59,125 bases of DNA, taken from Stentor coeruleus (taxonomy: Eukaryota; Ciliophora; Heterotrichea; Heterotrichida; Stentoridae). A program made the position numbers and the translations under genes. The stretch covers positions 1-59,125 of the forward strand of contig MPUH01000379.1 in assembly GCA_001970955.1 (NCBI GenBank), in the 5' to 3' direction. Shown piece after piece: positions 21,399 to 32,106 of this stretch. Below the pieces are notes generated by a model that saw only the letters and a list, made by a program, of their open reading frames with translations, ran no database searches and was not told where the DNA came from. Each line of letters starts with the position of its first letter. Position 1 is the stretch's first letter.

Positions 21399-22970
21399 GA
21401 TTATAATATATCCAAAAAAATTATCCACCCATTTAATCTACCAAAATGAATATAAGTATATATGAAAAGACCTATAAGAGCATATCAGAAAGTATTTATA
21501 AACATGAGAAACCATCACCAAATATGAAAAAAAAAAGAGTCAGATTATGCTTGTGGCATAAAGCAAATACTTAAAATGCAATTCTTTTATATCAAATAAT
21601 CATGTCCTTACTATGAAAATCTCAGTTTCCCCAAGAGTGCACCTATATAAATTCGATATCTATATGATAGGCATTCTCCTAATTGTTTTCTTTATTGTTT
21701 TTTTTTTAATATAAGATAGTATAGTCCAAATTATCCTAGTTGAAATTATATACCTATTTAAAAAAATGCATTTTAAGTATGAGAATGATATAATTATGTA
21801 ATTTAGCTTGGCATATTAGGATAAAATATTTAAGAGATTTAGTGAAAGAAAAAACTAGCCAAAATATAAGAGTTTCAGATAATGTTGATTATGATATAAG
21901 ATAAATAAATTAGTGTTTAGAGCTATAGTAGCATTTTTATTAAGATTTATTTCACTTAAATATATTAAAGGCAATCTTAGATAGTTGTTTTTTACCTTTT
22001 TCAATGAATTAATATTTCTCAGAATTATTTTATCTATATTATAATACAAGATTACAAAATATATTCTTATAAACACAAATAATGTTAGTATATCTAAAAA
22101 ACTTCTTATATTATACAATAGATATATTTTTTCTGCCAAAAAGCATCTTAATATATATTTTTATAAGATTATAATACATATATTTAAGACTCTTCTTAGC
22201 ATAAGCAGACGTGTATGAAGATTTTAAAAATTTAAATAATATAAAAATCCTAAAACTTTATTGATCAGTTTTATTTAGTCTTAGATGCGAATTTATGATA
22301 GAAAACTAAATAAAAAACAAAAATTATGTATTTCCATATATTTACACTAAGTATATAATTTTATCACAGATTGGATAGTAATAGATTATTTAAGAAGGTT
22401 ATAAGGTATTCGTTTACAAATTAGAAAATTCTTCTTATTCTTGCTATCAAAGGTTTATTATTTGAAAAGTAGTCTAGAATAGTTCTATTTATAGGATTCA
22501 AGCATAATACTTAAATGGAAGATTTAAGCTTTGAGAGTCTTTAAAGGGTTTTTTCAACATTCTAGTTTTATGATAGCAAAACACTATCAAGCTAGCTAAA
22601 TATCAAAAACCTGGCAGTAAAAAATTCTGGACGACAAACAGAGTTTCTACTTTTGAATATGATGATATAAAAAATCTACCTAATGCTTCATTATTTCTAA
22701 GCTGAATCCTTAAAAAACTTTTAAAAATCAAAACTGCTTCAAATGATATCTCTGACATTGTTGCTGAACAAAATAATCAGTAATTTCATTTTGAAATTGA
22801 ATAATTATTTAAACTTAAACTCATGGCAAATGATAGTTCATCCCCTAAAGCCTAACTATGCTAAATTTTTTTTTAAATTTTCCTGCCAACAAGTATTTTT
22901 GATTTTTTTATATTATCATTCTCTTATCTTTAATAATCTATTTAATTCAACAGATAATTCCAACATATAA
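21399..22970. other. Intergenic, AT-rich, no supported gene
   Basis: No conserved coding. Two ORFs (minus 21855-22139 and plus 22743-22970) are made of I, N, L, Y and F runs expected by chance. About 22,580-22,700 has a short readable plus-strand piece (PGSKKFWTTNRVSTFEYDD) ended by stops, perhaps a gene remnant. Confidence 0.5.
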
Positions 22971-24569
22971 ATGGGTAATCTTTGTTTTGGAAAAGATGAT
23001 TCTAAATGGATTATAAGCTCTTCTCAGTCTAATAAACATCTAGATTATACAGTACTTAACGTAGTACCAATTTCATTGCCAAAAAATAGAAATTTGTTTG
23101 AAAATGTCTACGAAATCGAAAACAGAAGATTAGGTTTTGGTAATTACGGTGATGTAAAAAAATGTACTCACAAAGAAACTGGTGTAGTCAGAGCTGTGAA
23201 AATCCTGAATAAAGAGCGACTTGGTAGTTCTAACCTCAATGATAACTGGTTTCTTAAGCAAATCCAAGTATTAAACTTCATAAACCATCCATCTTTTATC
23301 AAAATCCATGAGTTCTTTGAAGACCGAGATTACTTTTTTTTAGTAATGGACTATTATAAAGGTGGAGACTTGCTTCAAAAAGTCAGATCCTGTAGAAAAC
23401 TTCCTGAAGACCTACTACTTAAAATAATGAAGCAACTTTTGATTGGGGTTTCTTACTTACACAATTTAAAGATTGTCCACAGAGACTTAAAACTAGAAAA
23501 TATTCTAATTAAAGAAAAAGACGGTGATATACTTGTAAAAATCATAGACTTTGATACTTCTGTAAAATTAACTGAGAAAGGGGTTATTTCAGGGCTTTAT
23601 GGAACTATTTACTATATGGCTCCAGAACTTGTAAACTTAGAATACAATGAAAAATGTGATATTTGGAGCTTGGGGATTATCATGTATGCACTTTCTACAG
23701 GCGAACTTCCTTATACAGGATTAAGCGATCACCATATTTTAGCCAACATTCAGAAAATCCCAATCAATCTAAACAATAATTTTTTACACCCACTTTCAGA
23801 CAATGCTATTGATCTTTTGAGGAAATTACTATCAAAAAACCCTAAAACACGTATTTCAGCAGATGAAGCTTTGAATCATCCTTGGCTTAAATCAGAAGGT
23901 TTCAATTCATTAAAGACCAAAAACACTTTAGAAAATTTTGAAGAAAATTCAGCTAAAACCCCAGTTGTAAAAGATTTTTTAGTTTCGAATTTTACTATTG
24001 TTAAAGATTATAAAATGCTTGACTTGGCGTTTTTGGAGTTAGATACAGATTATGATGGGATTGTTATGTGGGAAAATGTTTTTGATTTTTTCAAGAAATT
24101 TTATGATGATGCCACAGCTGAGGCTAAAACTGATTCTCTAATAGATAAGGTTCAAGGATGCCATGATGATAGATTTACATATTCTGAGTTCCTTAATGCT
24201 GGTATTGACTTAAGAAGTATTCTTAATGAAAAAAGGATTATGAGATTTATGATGACTAGAAATAAAGGAAATAGAAAAAATGAAATAAATGACGATTTTT
24301 TTGGGAATAATGCTAAAAGTATAATAGTTAATAATGAGGTTGAAGAGTGGATACAAGAACTAGGTGTTAGGCTTGATGAAGATATTAAACCGAAGGATTT
24401 GCAAGATGTTATGCTTGAAAAGCTCTATTCAAACTCGTCAGATAATAATGCATCTGAGATTTTTGATCAGAGAATACTGGAGAGGAGTATAAGAGAATCT
24501 CAAGTTTTTGAATATAAAAAGCATCATAAAAGATATGAAATTAAGGATTATGAAGATATGGATTATTAA
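22971..24569 (+). CDS. CDPK-like protein kinase, myristoylatable, DFD motif
   Basis: 532 residues. The N-terminus MGNLCFG fits N-myristoylation with a nearby cysteine for palmitoylation. Kinase domain about 47-305: gly loop GFGNYGDV, K77 in AVK, HRDLKLEN with D172, the GTIYYMAPE activation end, and HPWL closing the domain. Two oddities: the metal-binding motif is DFD (193-195), not DFG, and the helix-C glutamate position is Gln (about 97). The C-terminal part has an EF-hand-like loop DTDYDG (358-363) with Glu shifted from position 12, and a second weak one near 396-408, fewer than the usual four. Inferred: a Ca2+-linked, membrane-attached Ser/Thr kinase, possibly with altered catalysis. The start is the ATG directly after an upstream stop. 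Confidence 0.88.
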   Translation: MGNLCFGKDDSKWIISSSQSNKHLDYTVLNVVPISLPKNRNLFENVYEIENRRLGFGNYGDVKKCTHKETGVVRAVKILNKERLGSSNLNDNWFLKQIQVLNFINHPSFIKIHEFFEDRDYFFLVMDYYKGGDLLQKVRSCRKLPEDLLLKIMKQLLIGVSYLHNLKIVHRDLKLENILIKEKDGDILVKIIDFDTSVKLTEKGVISGLYGTIYYMAPELVNLEYNEKCDIWSLGIIMYALSTGELPYTGLSDHHILANIQKIPINLNNNFLHPLSDNAIDLLRKLLSKNPKTRISADEALNHPWLKSEGFNSLKTKNTLENFEENSAKTPVVKDFLVSNFTIVKDYKMLDLAFLELDTDYDGIVMWENVFDFFKKFYDDATAEAKTDSLIDKVQGCHDDRFTYSEFLNAGIDLRSILNEKRIMRFMMTRNKGNRKNEINDDFFGNNAKSIIVNNEVEEWIQELGVRLDEDIKPKDLQDVMLEKLYSNSSDNNASEIFDQRILERSIRESQVFEYKKHHKRYEIKDYEDMDY

Positions 24570-25320
24570 ATTAATATGAAATGAGAATAAGTTAATGAGA
24601 TAGGAATCTTAATCTTTTTTAAGGTATATTTTTTTATGAGATTTATTAACACCTATTTTTTATACGGCTATCATTAATGCGTGGAAATTGAATATATAGT
24701 AACTTTTGATTTAAAAAACATTGATATTAAAAAACTATAATGCATATATTCTATAATATTTCTTATGTATAAAGCTATAAATTTTTAAAGATTTCCATTC
24801 AAAAATAGCACTTGACCAAATTATTATAAATCTTATTAAATATATTTCTCTATTATCTTTGTAAAGTATGATATATTTCATTAGCCTCTAAAGGCGCTAT
24901 TGATAGATTTTAATATTTTTTAACTAAAGTTATACTTATCGTGAAATATAAAAATCACAGATAATTAAAAACAACCCATCAAGATAAACTGAAATTCTAT
25001 ATAAAATTCAAATATCATGCAAACCTCCACTTCTAAATCTTTATAAAAATTCTTCCATTTACCCTAAGGTCATCATAAACTAACCTTAAATAACTCTTAT
25101 CCAGTTAATTATCCAACTAATCTATTACCTCCCTCGATAAAAAAATCAAAAATTAAATCATACAAGTCTATCATTTCACAAAATCCATAATTAACTAAAG
25201 ATCTCTAACCCTAATAATCTTAATTTTCTCTATAAAAACCTTTTCTTACCACTTAATCAGATCTCTAAATTTCTCTAAATTGCATCTTAAAGATAATTAT
25301 ATATAAAATCATCTAATTAT
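24570..25320. other. Intergenic, AT-rich; C-rich leader before the next gene
   Basis: No ORF or repeat of note. From about 25,010 to 25,320 the plus strand is C- and A-rich with very few Gs, the composition seen upstream of most plus-strand genes here. Confidence 0.6.
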
Positions 25321-27531
25321 ATGAAAAACGGATTATTAATCGGACTATTACTCATAAGTGCCCTTGGCCAAGTTGAACAAGATGAATCAGCTGAATCCAT
25401 AACAATCCCAGAAGGTGACTTAGAAAGCATAACCTTAACAACAGATGCAACATCAGATGATGAGGATCTAAAAATTATCATGGACTACTCTGATGAACTA
25501 GTCAATACAACAGATAGTCAACAAGATTCTCAGAACTCAATTGGCATTAACACTTTATCTTTAAGTTTAGAAAGTACAGCTTTATTCTTAGAAAACCAGC
25601 TTTTATCTAAAGAAATAGACTTGATTGAAGAGCAATTACTGGATGCTACAGAAAAAGCTGTGAATTATAGAATAGCTCAATCTTTAAAATATGCAGAATT
25701 AGCTGAAGAAATGGAGATGTTGGCTGAGTTTAATGAGCAAGTTGTAGGAAAAATAAAGGAAGATGAAGAAAAACAAGCTTTAGAGTTAGCAGAAGCTCAG
25801 GAAGAAGTTGAAAGCGAAAAAATTGAGGAAAGCCAGGATGAGGATGAAGATATAGATGAAGACCTTGAAGAAAGCCATGGGTTTTTATATGCTCTTGGCT
25901 TAGCATTTTTGTTTATTTTGTTGTTTACAGTGAAAAAAGCTTCGAATAGTTTGGTGTACTCAGCGTTTATTAAAGCTATTTACTCTTTGCTTGTAAGTTT
26001 TACAGTTCTAGCAATCGTTGTAGCCGTTTTGACTGTGGTGAAATATGCTGATTTTATAGAAGACCATCATTTATACTTTGACTCCTTATATCAAGGATGT
26101 ATGCTTTTTACTATTATATGGTTTGGATTGGGTGTTTGGCTAGTTTTTATATGCCAAGCTATATCGATAAACTGGGAAAAACTTGAAGACCAGCTTTGTG
26201 ATAAAGAAGTCCCTGAACAAAGTTTAGAATTCGCTATAATGCGCAAGCTGTTTATTGTAAATCCTTATGTCCCAATTGCAAGCGAATATGCTTTAAGACC
26301 TGATTTCAACTTTGCTGAGTACCTAAAACGCTGTATGGGAAAAGTTTTAACACGTATTTTTACTTTTAGCTGGCTTAGTTTTCTTTTTATTGTCGGTTTT
26401 GTGATAATTTGGAGGGTGATTTTATATCAATCAGATTTTTTCCAGCTGATCTCTATTTGGGTCATACCTTTTATATACATATTCATATCATTCCAGTCGG
26501 TTTGGAAATGCAGGAAAATAAGCAGTTTACTTATTCCAGAAACTGGTGAAGGATTAGCTGTTGAATATGATTACTTAGCTAATTGTGAAGTCCCTGTCCC
26601 ATTTTATCTTGGAGGACGTATACCCCCACCAGGTAGCGATTTTTCTTTAGGTTCTGTATATTTACTTAAATGCACATGCTCATATATATTCCTTGGAACT
26701 TATCCTAATAGACATCAACTGTTGTTTTGGTTTGATTGCTTTGGGGTTAAGTTTATGGGATCATTATTACAAACTGTATGTATTGGGACATGCTTGTGGT
26801 TTACTATGACAATACTTTATTATTTTTCTGATTTGTTTGATGTGCATAAAGACTTGAATATTGCTTTATGTGCGTCGTGTGGAGTTGCTTTAATTGTACT
26901 AGTTGTGTATTTTGTCCCAGTATGGATTAAACTATTTGCTGTGGTTTCAAATATTGAAATGATGAAGGATAAAGAAATCATAAAAGAAGTTGTAGAAGAC
27001 ACTCAAGGCTCTCGTATGCTACGCAACTGGAGACTTTTTGTACAGTTTCGTAGCCTTTGGAGAGATATGCAACGAAGGCAGGATATCGAAAAAGTTGAAA
27101 AAATCCCAAAAATTGCAAAACAAATCATTAAAGAAGCTTTTGGCCTTAGTACACTCTATGGATATCTTTACTATACCCAAGTGCGAGAAGTTCTCAAACG
27201 TGTAGGCATTGAAATGGATGATGACCAATTCCGAGTTTTCCTCAAAGACTGTGAGCTTGATGAAGAAGATAAAGTCTCATACAAAACTTTTATCCAAGGG
27301 ATCAAACGGCTGTTACAAGATACAAAAGCTAACCCAAAGCTTATTGTCAGTGAAGTCCTCAAACAAAATTTCAAACATAAGAAAGTTGACCCAAGAAATA
27401 TTTCTGAGTTTCTGGAAAGAAACAAATGGTTCATGCAAGATGCTGATATCCGAGATTTTCTAATAGATTTGCATTTTAACCTAGATGAAAACAATCAAGT
27501 AGATGTTGATACTATTGAATTCACTAGTTAA
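25321..27531 (+). CDS. Seven-TM MLO-like protein with calcium-binding-like C-terminus
   Basis: 736 residues. A signal peptide (1-17) is followed by an acidic, coiled-coil-prone luminal or extracellular region to about 185. Seven hydrophobic segments follow at about 187-204, 221-241, 259-281, 345-368, 376-394, 479-503 and 512-540. The segment before TM4 reads RPDFNFAEYLKRC, like the DF.F..Y.KR stretch of MLO proteins, and the seven-TM, outside-N topology also fits. After TM7 comes a Trp- and Arg-rich amphipathic helix (about 568-590), as in the MLO calmodulin-binding site, then an EF-hand-like region (about 612-735) with poor loops. Plant MLOs are calcium-linked membrane proteins. Here a calcium-signalling role is inference. 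It could instead be another polytopic family. Confidence 0.6.
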   Translation: MKNGLLIGLLLISALGQVEQDESAESITIPEGDLESITLTTDATSDDEDLKIIMDYSDELVNTTDSQQDSQNSIGINTLSLSLESTALFLENQLLSKEIDLIEEQLLDATEKAVNYRIAQSLKYAELAEEMEMLAEFNEQVVGKIKEDEEKQALELAEAQEEVESEKIEESQDEDEDIDEDLEESHGFLYALGLAFLFILLFTVKKASNSLVYSAFIKAIYSLLVSFTVLAIVVAVLTVVKYADFIEDHHLYFDSLYQGCMLFTIIWFGLGVWLVFICQAISINWEKLEDQLCDKEVPEQSLEFAIMRKLFIVNPYVPIASEYALRPDFNFAEYLKRCMGKVLTRIFTFSWLSFLFIVGFVIIWRVILYQSDFFQLISIWVIPFIYIFISFQSVWKCRKISSLLIPETGEGLAVEYDYLANCEVPVPFYLGGRIPPPGSDFSLGSVYLLKCTCSYIFLGTYPNRHQLLFWFDCFGVKFMGSLLQTVCIGTCLWFTMTILYYFSDLFDVHKDLNIALCASCGVALIVLVVYFVPVWIKLFAVVSNIEMMKDKEIIKEVVEDTQGSRMLRNWRLFVQFRSLWRDMQRRQDIEKVEKIPKIAKQIIKEAFGLSTLYGYLYYTQVREVLKRVGIEMDDDQFRVFLKDCELDEEDKVSYKTFIQGIKRLLQDTKANPKLIVSEVLKQNFKHKKVDPRNISEFLERNKWFMQDADIRDFLIDLHFNLDENNQVDVDTIEFTS

Positions 27532-27627
27532 TATATGAAAAGCTTAGTTTATAATGAAACAGTATGTTTTATATATAGTAATTATATGTTTAATAGTAAT
27601 GTTACAGTAAAAAGTATATTATTAGAT

Positions 27628-29334
27628 ATGAGTTCACCTAAACAGCGGATCCAGAAACTTAAAAAGGATATACAAACTCTAAGCCAGCAGTTCACTACAA
27701 ATGTAGAGAAAAAAGTATTTAAACTCCCTTTACAAGCAATAAAAAATAGCCAAGACCAAGAAAGAGACGAAATGCAGCAGAAAATCAACTCTTTCCGAAT
27801 CGCAGTAAATGGCCGAGAGCAAACTCTACAAAGTCAGTTAAAAGAACTCCAACAGAAACTCAGAAGTTTAGCTATTAAAAAGCAAAACGAAGTGAACACA
27901 TCTAAACTTACAAAAGATTCATACAAAAAGAAAATCGATAAACTAAGATTAGACCTTCAAAAAAACAATGACGAGTATCAAATTGCCTTGGTTTCAGAGC
28001 AGGAAAAACAGCGTATTCATGAAGGTAAAGTCTTAGCAAAAGCCCAAGTATATGCTGAATCTTTAAAGCCATTAGAGCAAGAAATGACTATGCTAGAGAA
28101 AGTTAGAGAGATAATTGAAAATCAGTTTATAGGTTTTCAAGAAAAAGAGCAGGCTTTATCTAGCACTATTTCTATGTGTAAAGAAGATATTTACATAATC
28201 TTAGGGAAAAAACTAGAGTATATCAGTTTGAGGGAGGAGTGTGATGCGAAAAATGATTTTTTTGTAGAGGAATATATGGATGAGTTAGCGTATTTTAAAG
28301 AACAGGATGAATATTATAGGAAAATCCTCAGCAACACAAATATGATCATAAAATACAAGGAGGAAGTGCAAAGATTACAAAGCAAACTGAGTTTAAGTCT
28401 AGTCAAAATCATAAACAACCAAGAAAAATTATCACAATGCATTGAGGATATAGAAGATATTATAAATTTTTCATCAGAAATTAAAAACTCGTTAGAACTT
28501 GGACAAATCGAAGATAATTTGACTAAAAAATGTGCGGATTTAGATGTGGAGAATATAGAAAATTGTTTATTGGCGATGAATAGTTTAGAGAAATTTGATA
28601 TTGATGAAGAGATTCTGAGGATACAGTTAAATGAGATGAAAAATATAGAAAATCAGTTGCGACAAGAGTTTGAGGTTGAGGAGAAGCTTTTTTCTGAGAG
28701 TATTATTATGAGAAAGTATGAAAAAAATAATACTGAAAATGAAGAAGAGGATTTTAGAGTTAGGAAACTGGAATTTAGGAATAAAATGGCTGCGATAAGC
28801 CAATGGAAAGAGGAAGTTGAGTCTATTATTAGCCAAAATATGCCGAATTATGGTTTTTTTGTAGAAGACAAAACAATCATTCAGGAGTTTTTTATAAATG
28901 CAGGAAAAACTCAGAACCTTGAAGGCAAAAAAGACTTGGAAGTCTTAGCAAATGCTTATTTCAACAAAGTTAATATTAGAAATAGCATGATTCAGAACTA
29001 CACTTCACAATTAAAAGAGAAATTATTCCTCAAACAAAAATATACCCAAAAGACATTCAAAAAAAAAATCGAAATCCTCAACCTGCGCCTTGAAATAACA
29101 AGAGCCAAGCAACAAGTTCAAATCCTTTTAGACAAAGAAAAAACTATAAAATCAGAATATCCAGTTCTAAGCAAAAACTCTATAATCCAAACTTTCCTAA
29201 CAATAAAATGCAATATTTCATACTGCGACCTTCTAATAACTTCCTATAAAAAATCAGTAGACTCTCTTAAACTTCTAATAAAGCATATCGAGAGCCAGCT
29301 CAGAACACTAAAAAAAAAAAAATCCTTTAACTAG
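27628..29334 (+). CDS. Coiled-coil protein, 568 aa, unrecognised
   Basis: Almost entirely charged helix with heptad patterns from about residue 5 to the end, and no globular domain recognised. The frame opens at 27535, only 3 bp after the previous stop, but those first 31 codons are I-, V-, Y- and F-rich and unlike the rest. The ATG at 27628 (MSSPKQRIQKL) begins the coiled-coil pattern and leaves a 96-bp spacer, so it is preferred. The end lies just after a 13-A run. None of the three frames leads through into the next gene at 29364. A structural, basal-body or ciliary role is possible but not shown. Confidence 0.8.
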   Translation: MSSPKQRIQKLKKDIQTLSQQFTTNVEKKVFKLPLQAIKNSQDQERDEMQQKINSFRIAVNGREQTLQSQLKELQQKLRSLAIKKQNEVNTSKLTKDSYKKKIDKLRLDLQKNNDEYQIALVSEQEKQRIHEGKVLAKAQVYAESLKPLEQEMTMLEKVREIIENQFIGFQEKEQALSSTISMCKEDIYIILGKKLEYISLREECDAKNDFFVEEYMDELAYFKEQDEYYRKILSNTNMIIKYKEEVQRLQSKLSLSLVKIINNQEKLSQCIEDIEDIINFSSEIKNSLELGQIEDNLTKKCADLDVENIENCLLAMNSLEKFDIDEEILRIQLNEMKNIENQLRQEFEVEEKLFSESIIMRKYEKNNTENEEEDFRVRKLEFRNKMAAISQWKEEVESIISQNMPNYGFFVEDKTIIQEFFINAGKTQNLEGKKDLEVLANAYFNKVNIRNSMIQNYTSQLKEKLFLKQKYTQKTFKKKIEILNLRLEITRAKQQVQILLDKEKTIKSEYPVLSKNSIIQTFLTIKCNISYCDLLITSYKKSVDSLKLLIKHIESQLRTLKKKKSFN

Positions 29335-29363
29335 AAAAACAAAATAAAACCCGATTAAGCATT

Positions 29364-30449
29364 ATGCCTTTTATAGACAATGACCAACTATCAATATTAA
29401 AGGAAAAAGTTGATATCCTAACATCAGAACTATTAAAGTCCAACAAAGAATTCATGGACTTTGAAACAAGTCTACAATTAAAACTAACTTTTATCGAACA
29501 AGAAGAATCAATGCTTCGAAGCCAACAACAAGCCATAGAGTCTGCTTTAAGAAATATAGAATTTGAAGCTACTCGTATGAAAAATATGGAGTCAAATTTC
29601 AAATACGATGATATGGATGCACCTAATCCTGATAGTCTTAAAAACCCTTTTAGGTCAAAAAGTGCTTTAAAAGGAAGAAATGAAAGCTCTAATGAAGAAT
29701 ATTTTACTGGAGAAATCAGAGATGGGAATGAAAGGAGTAGTATTATTGAAGGAAATCCTTATTTAGAATTAGTTGTTAAGCCTCTTGGGAAAAAACCAAT
29801 GCTTAGTGCTGAGAGAAATACACCAGTAAAAGTATTGAATAAAAAATATTATAGATTTCGTTTAGAGGATATAACACAGAATGAGAAGGATTTTTTAGAC
29901 AAAATTAAGCCGTTGCTTGAAGGAAGCGAAATTTATAAGAAATTTGTCACGAAACCTACTAATAAAGTGCAGAGTTTTGAGATTTTAGAAAGTATTAGGG
30001 TCATGCCGGAACATTGTGGATATGCGCTTAGGCAGTTTTTTTTACACAAGTCTTTGAATAAAATACATGTTACCCAGCCGCTAAAGCCAGGTTTTGAGTC
30101 AACAATATCAAGTGACTGTCTTATGGCTCCTATTTTAAGCCCGAATACTATTTTGGTATTAAAAACACAGGGATTATTGAATAAAGATGATTTGGATTAT
30201 GATAAGATTAATGAGAAATGTAGGGATTTTGCTAGTCTGAATATGAATTCAGATAGGTTTAGAGAACAGTGCAGGAATATTGTGTATTACCCATTTTGTA
30301 TTGGGCTGGTTAAAGGAGAAAAAATTGAATTGATTGCGAAAGGATATCAAATACTTAAGCAGTGGGTTAATGGAATCAATGCTTTGGTCAAATATAAAAA
30401 ACTTATCCCTAAGCTCACATCACGTATAGAGGCATATACAACTGTTTAG
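29364..30449 (+). CDS. Coiled coil plus unrecognised C-terminal domain, 361 aa
   Basis: Residues about 5-75 form a coiled coil, about 80-150 are a low-order Ser-, Asn- and Lys-rich linker, and 150-361 look globular. The end (about 305-361) reads VKGEKIELIAKGYQILKQW then VNGINALVKYK, the kind of strand plus W-containing helix that ends PH-like domains. PH-like is only a suggestion. It follows the 568-aa coiled-coil gene by 29 bp on the same strand, so the two may be read from neighbouring promoters and could act together. Confidence 0.75.
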   Translation: MPFIDNDQLSILKEKVDILTSELLKSNKEFMDFETSLQLKLTFIEQEESMLRSQQQAIESALRNIEFEATRMKNMESNFKYDDMDAPNPDSLKNPFRSKSALKGRNESSNEEYFTGEIRDGNERSSIIEGNPYLELVVKPLGKKPMLSAERNTPVKVLNKKYYRFRLEDITQNEKDFLDKIKPLLEGSEIYKKFVTKPTNKVQSFEILESIRVMPEHCGYALRQFFLHKSLNKIHVTQPLKPGFESTISSDCLMAPILSPNTILVLKTQGLLNKDDLDYDKINEKCRDFASLNMNSDRFREQCRNIVYYPFCIGLVKGEKIELIAKGYQILKQWVNGINALVKYKKLIPKLTSRIEAYTTV

Positions 30450-31417
30450 AAATAATAAAAATTAAAGTATTGTTGAATAAAATAGAGTTATTAGAAATAA
30501 AAATTTATGCTAAAGTAAAAGATTTTCATAGTTTTGTTGAATAAAATAGAGATCATTAGAAATAAAAATTTATACTAAAGTATAAGATTTTCATAGTTTT
30601 GAATAATATGGAAAATAGTAGATTCATTTTAGAGTTTCTTTAGGATGGATATTCGATTTTTATAAGAGTTTTGATTGGATTATTTTTGAATTTTTTTTTT
30701 GATTCTATTTGTTGTAATTAATCTTTGGATGCTATTTGAAAGAATTTTTAGAAATTTAGAAACTAGGGATTGTGAAACAAGAGTTTTAGGAAATTTATAT
30801 TAAAAATGAGGTATAGTGAGAGAAAAATATTCGTTACATATAAATGAATGCATTTTCATAGTATTATAAACTGTCTTATTGAAAAATTCTGATTAAATTA
30901 GATTATAAAGTAAATCATCTTTGCATATTTTAATAGTTCAAACTAAACTTTGCTAGATTAAAATTCTGAATTCCATTACCACAACAAATTTATCTAATTT
31001 ACTTCAACTTAAACATAAAATATATCATATCTCATATTCTGCATCAATCCAACATCATAAGCCCTATACAAATCTATACTATCATTGCCAAAATCTCATC
31101 CAAAATCAAACCTTCCCAAAATTTATCAACCATTTCCTGTTTACTCTTCTATCTATCTATCCAAATCCTAAAATCTTCCGCATATCTCCTATAAACCTAC
31201 CACATCTTCCATCTCTCTCTATAACCTCTTCTCTCCTTCCAAATCACATTTCCTCCCATCTTCCTTCTTAATTCTCCATCCCGCTAAATCCTATAATAAA
31301 TTATCAAATTTTCCTTTTAGCCTCAAATACAAAAAAAAGTTCTCATAAACTAAACATCTAATTCTATTCAAAATTTAAAAATGCTCAATCTAGTATGGTA
31401 AATAATTTAACGACCAA
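30450..31417. other. Intergenic: tandem repeat, then a C-rich leader
   Basis: Starts with a 64-bp tandem pair (separate entry). About 30,600-30,900 is G-rich and C-poor. About 31,000-31,400 is strongly C-rich with almost no G on the plus strand, ahead of the Myb gene. No coding is seen. Confidence 0.65.
30470..30597 (+). repeat. 64-bp tandem duplication
   Basis: Copies at about 30470-30533 and 30534-30597, each from TTGTTGAATAAAATAGAG to GATTTTCATAGTT, differing by a few bases. It lies just after the stop of the 361-aa gene, in its 3' flank. Confidence 0.8.
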
Positions 31418-32089
31418 ATGGCCAAAAAAAAAAAATTAAGAGGCAGACCTCCGAAAAAGAAGCTTACTGTTATAAATATCCCTGGTAAAAGAAGACCTTG
31501 GACATCAACAGAAGATGAAGTTATTAAAAGTCTAGTTCAAGAAAATGGGACTCAACAATGGGCATTGATTGCAGATAAACTAAATAAAAAGATTAAGTCC
31601 CCGATAAGAAGTGGGAAACAATGTCGCGAGCGCTGGCATAATCATTTAGACCCGACGATTTTAAAAGATCCATGGTCACTAGATGAAGAAAAACTGTTAT
31701 TTGAAAAACATATTGAACTAGGGAATAAATGGGCAGATATTTCTAGGTTCCTGCAAGGCAGAACTGATAATTCGATAAAAAATCACTTTTATTCTATGCT
31801 TCGAAGGCAGTATCGCAAACTGAATGGATTCGATGCAAATAGGCAGCAATTAAAAGAATATGATGAAATTTTGTCTATAGCAATTTTGAACACAGTCAAT
31901 AAGAAGATCAAAAGTAAAAAGCATGTGGTCGCCTACAATGAAAAAGATCAATCTCAGACTGAATTAAGCGACTATGACTTAAGACCTCTAGATGATCTTA
32001 TAGTAACTGGTGTAGGAATTAACTTTCCTGATCACAACCCTTACCTCTTAACCGAAGAAGTGTTCATGATGCACTATGATTTAGTTTAA
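31418..32089 (+). CDS. Two-repeat (R2R3-type) Myb DNA-binding protein
   Basis: 223 residues. The N-terminus has an AT-hook-like RGRPPKKK. Repeat 1 (about 26-79) runs from RPWTSTEDEVIKSLV to CRERWHNHLDP. Repeat 2 (about 83-130) runs from DPWSLDEEKLLFEKH to GRTDNSIKNHFYSMLRR. Both keep the spaced tryptophans, with repeat 2 also showing the KNHFYS recognition helix of the Myb family. The short C-terminus (130-223) is unrecognised. Role: sequence-specific transcription regulator in the nucleus. Convergent with the next gene, 17 bp apart. Confidence 0.92.
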   Translation: MAKKKKLRGRPPKKKLTVINIPGKRRPWTSTEDEVIKSLVQENGTQQWALIADKLNKKIKSPIRSGKQCRERWHNHLDPTILKDPWSLDEEKLLFEKHIELGNKWADISRFLQGRTDNSIKNHFYSMLRRQYRKLNGFDANRQQLKEYDEILSIAILNTVNKKIKSKKHVVAYNEKDQSQTELSDYDLRPLDDLIVTGVGINFPDHNPYLLTEEVFMMHYDLV

Positions 32090-32106
32090 ATAATTCAGAT
32101 TTTAAA

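Noticed and set aside
21855..22139. 94-codon minus ORF
   Set aside because: Composed of I, L, N, Y and F as expected by chance in AT-rich DNA, with no flank skew of a gene.
22743..22970. 75-codon plus ORF ending directly before the CDPK-like gene
   Set aside because: AT-driven composition, no relation to the kinase, ends in a stop at 22970. Likely chance.
27535..27627. 31-codon N-terminal extension of the coiled-coil protein
   Set aside because: Different composition, and only 3 bp after the previous stop. The ATG at 27628 fits better.
27628..30449. One long gene joining the two coiled-coil ORFs through the 13-A run
   Set aside because: All three frames hit stops between 29,322 and 29,364, so no single indel joins them.
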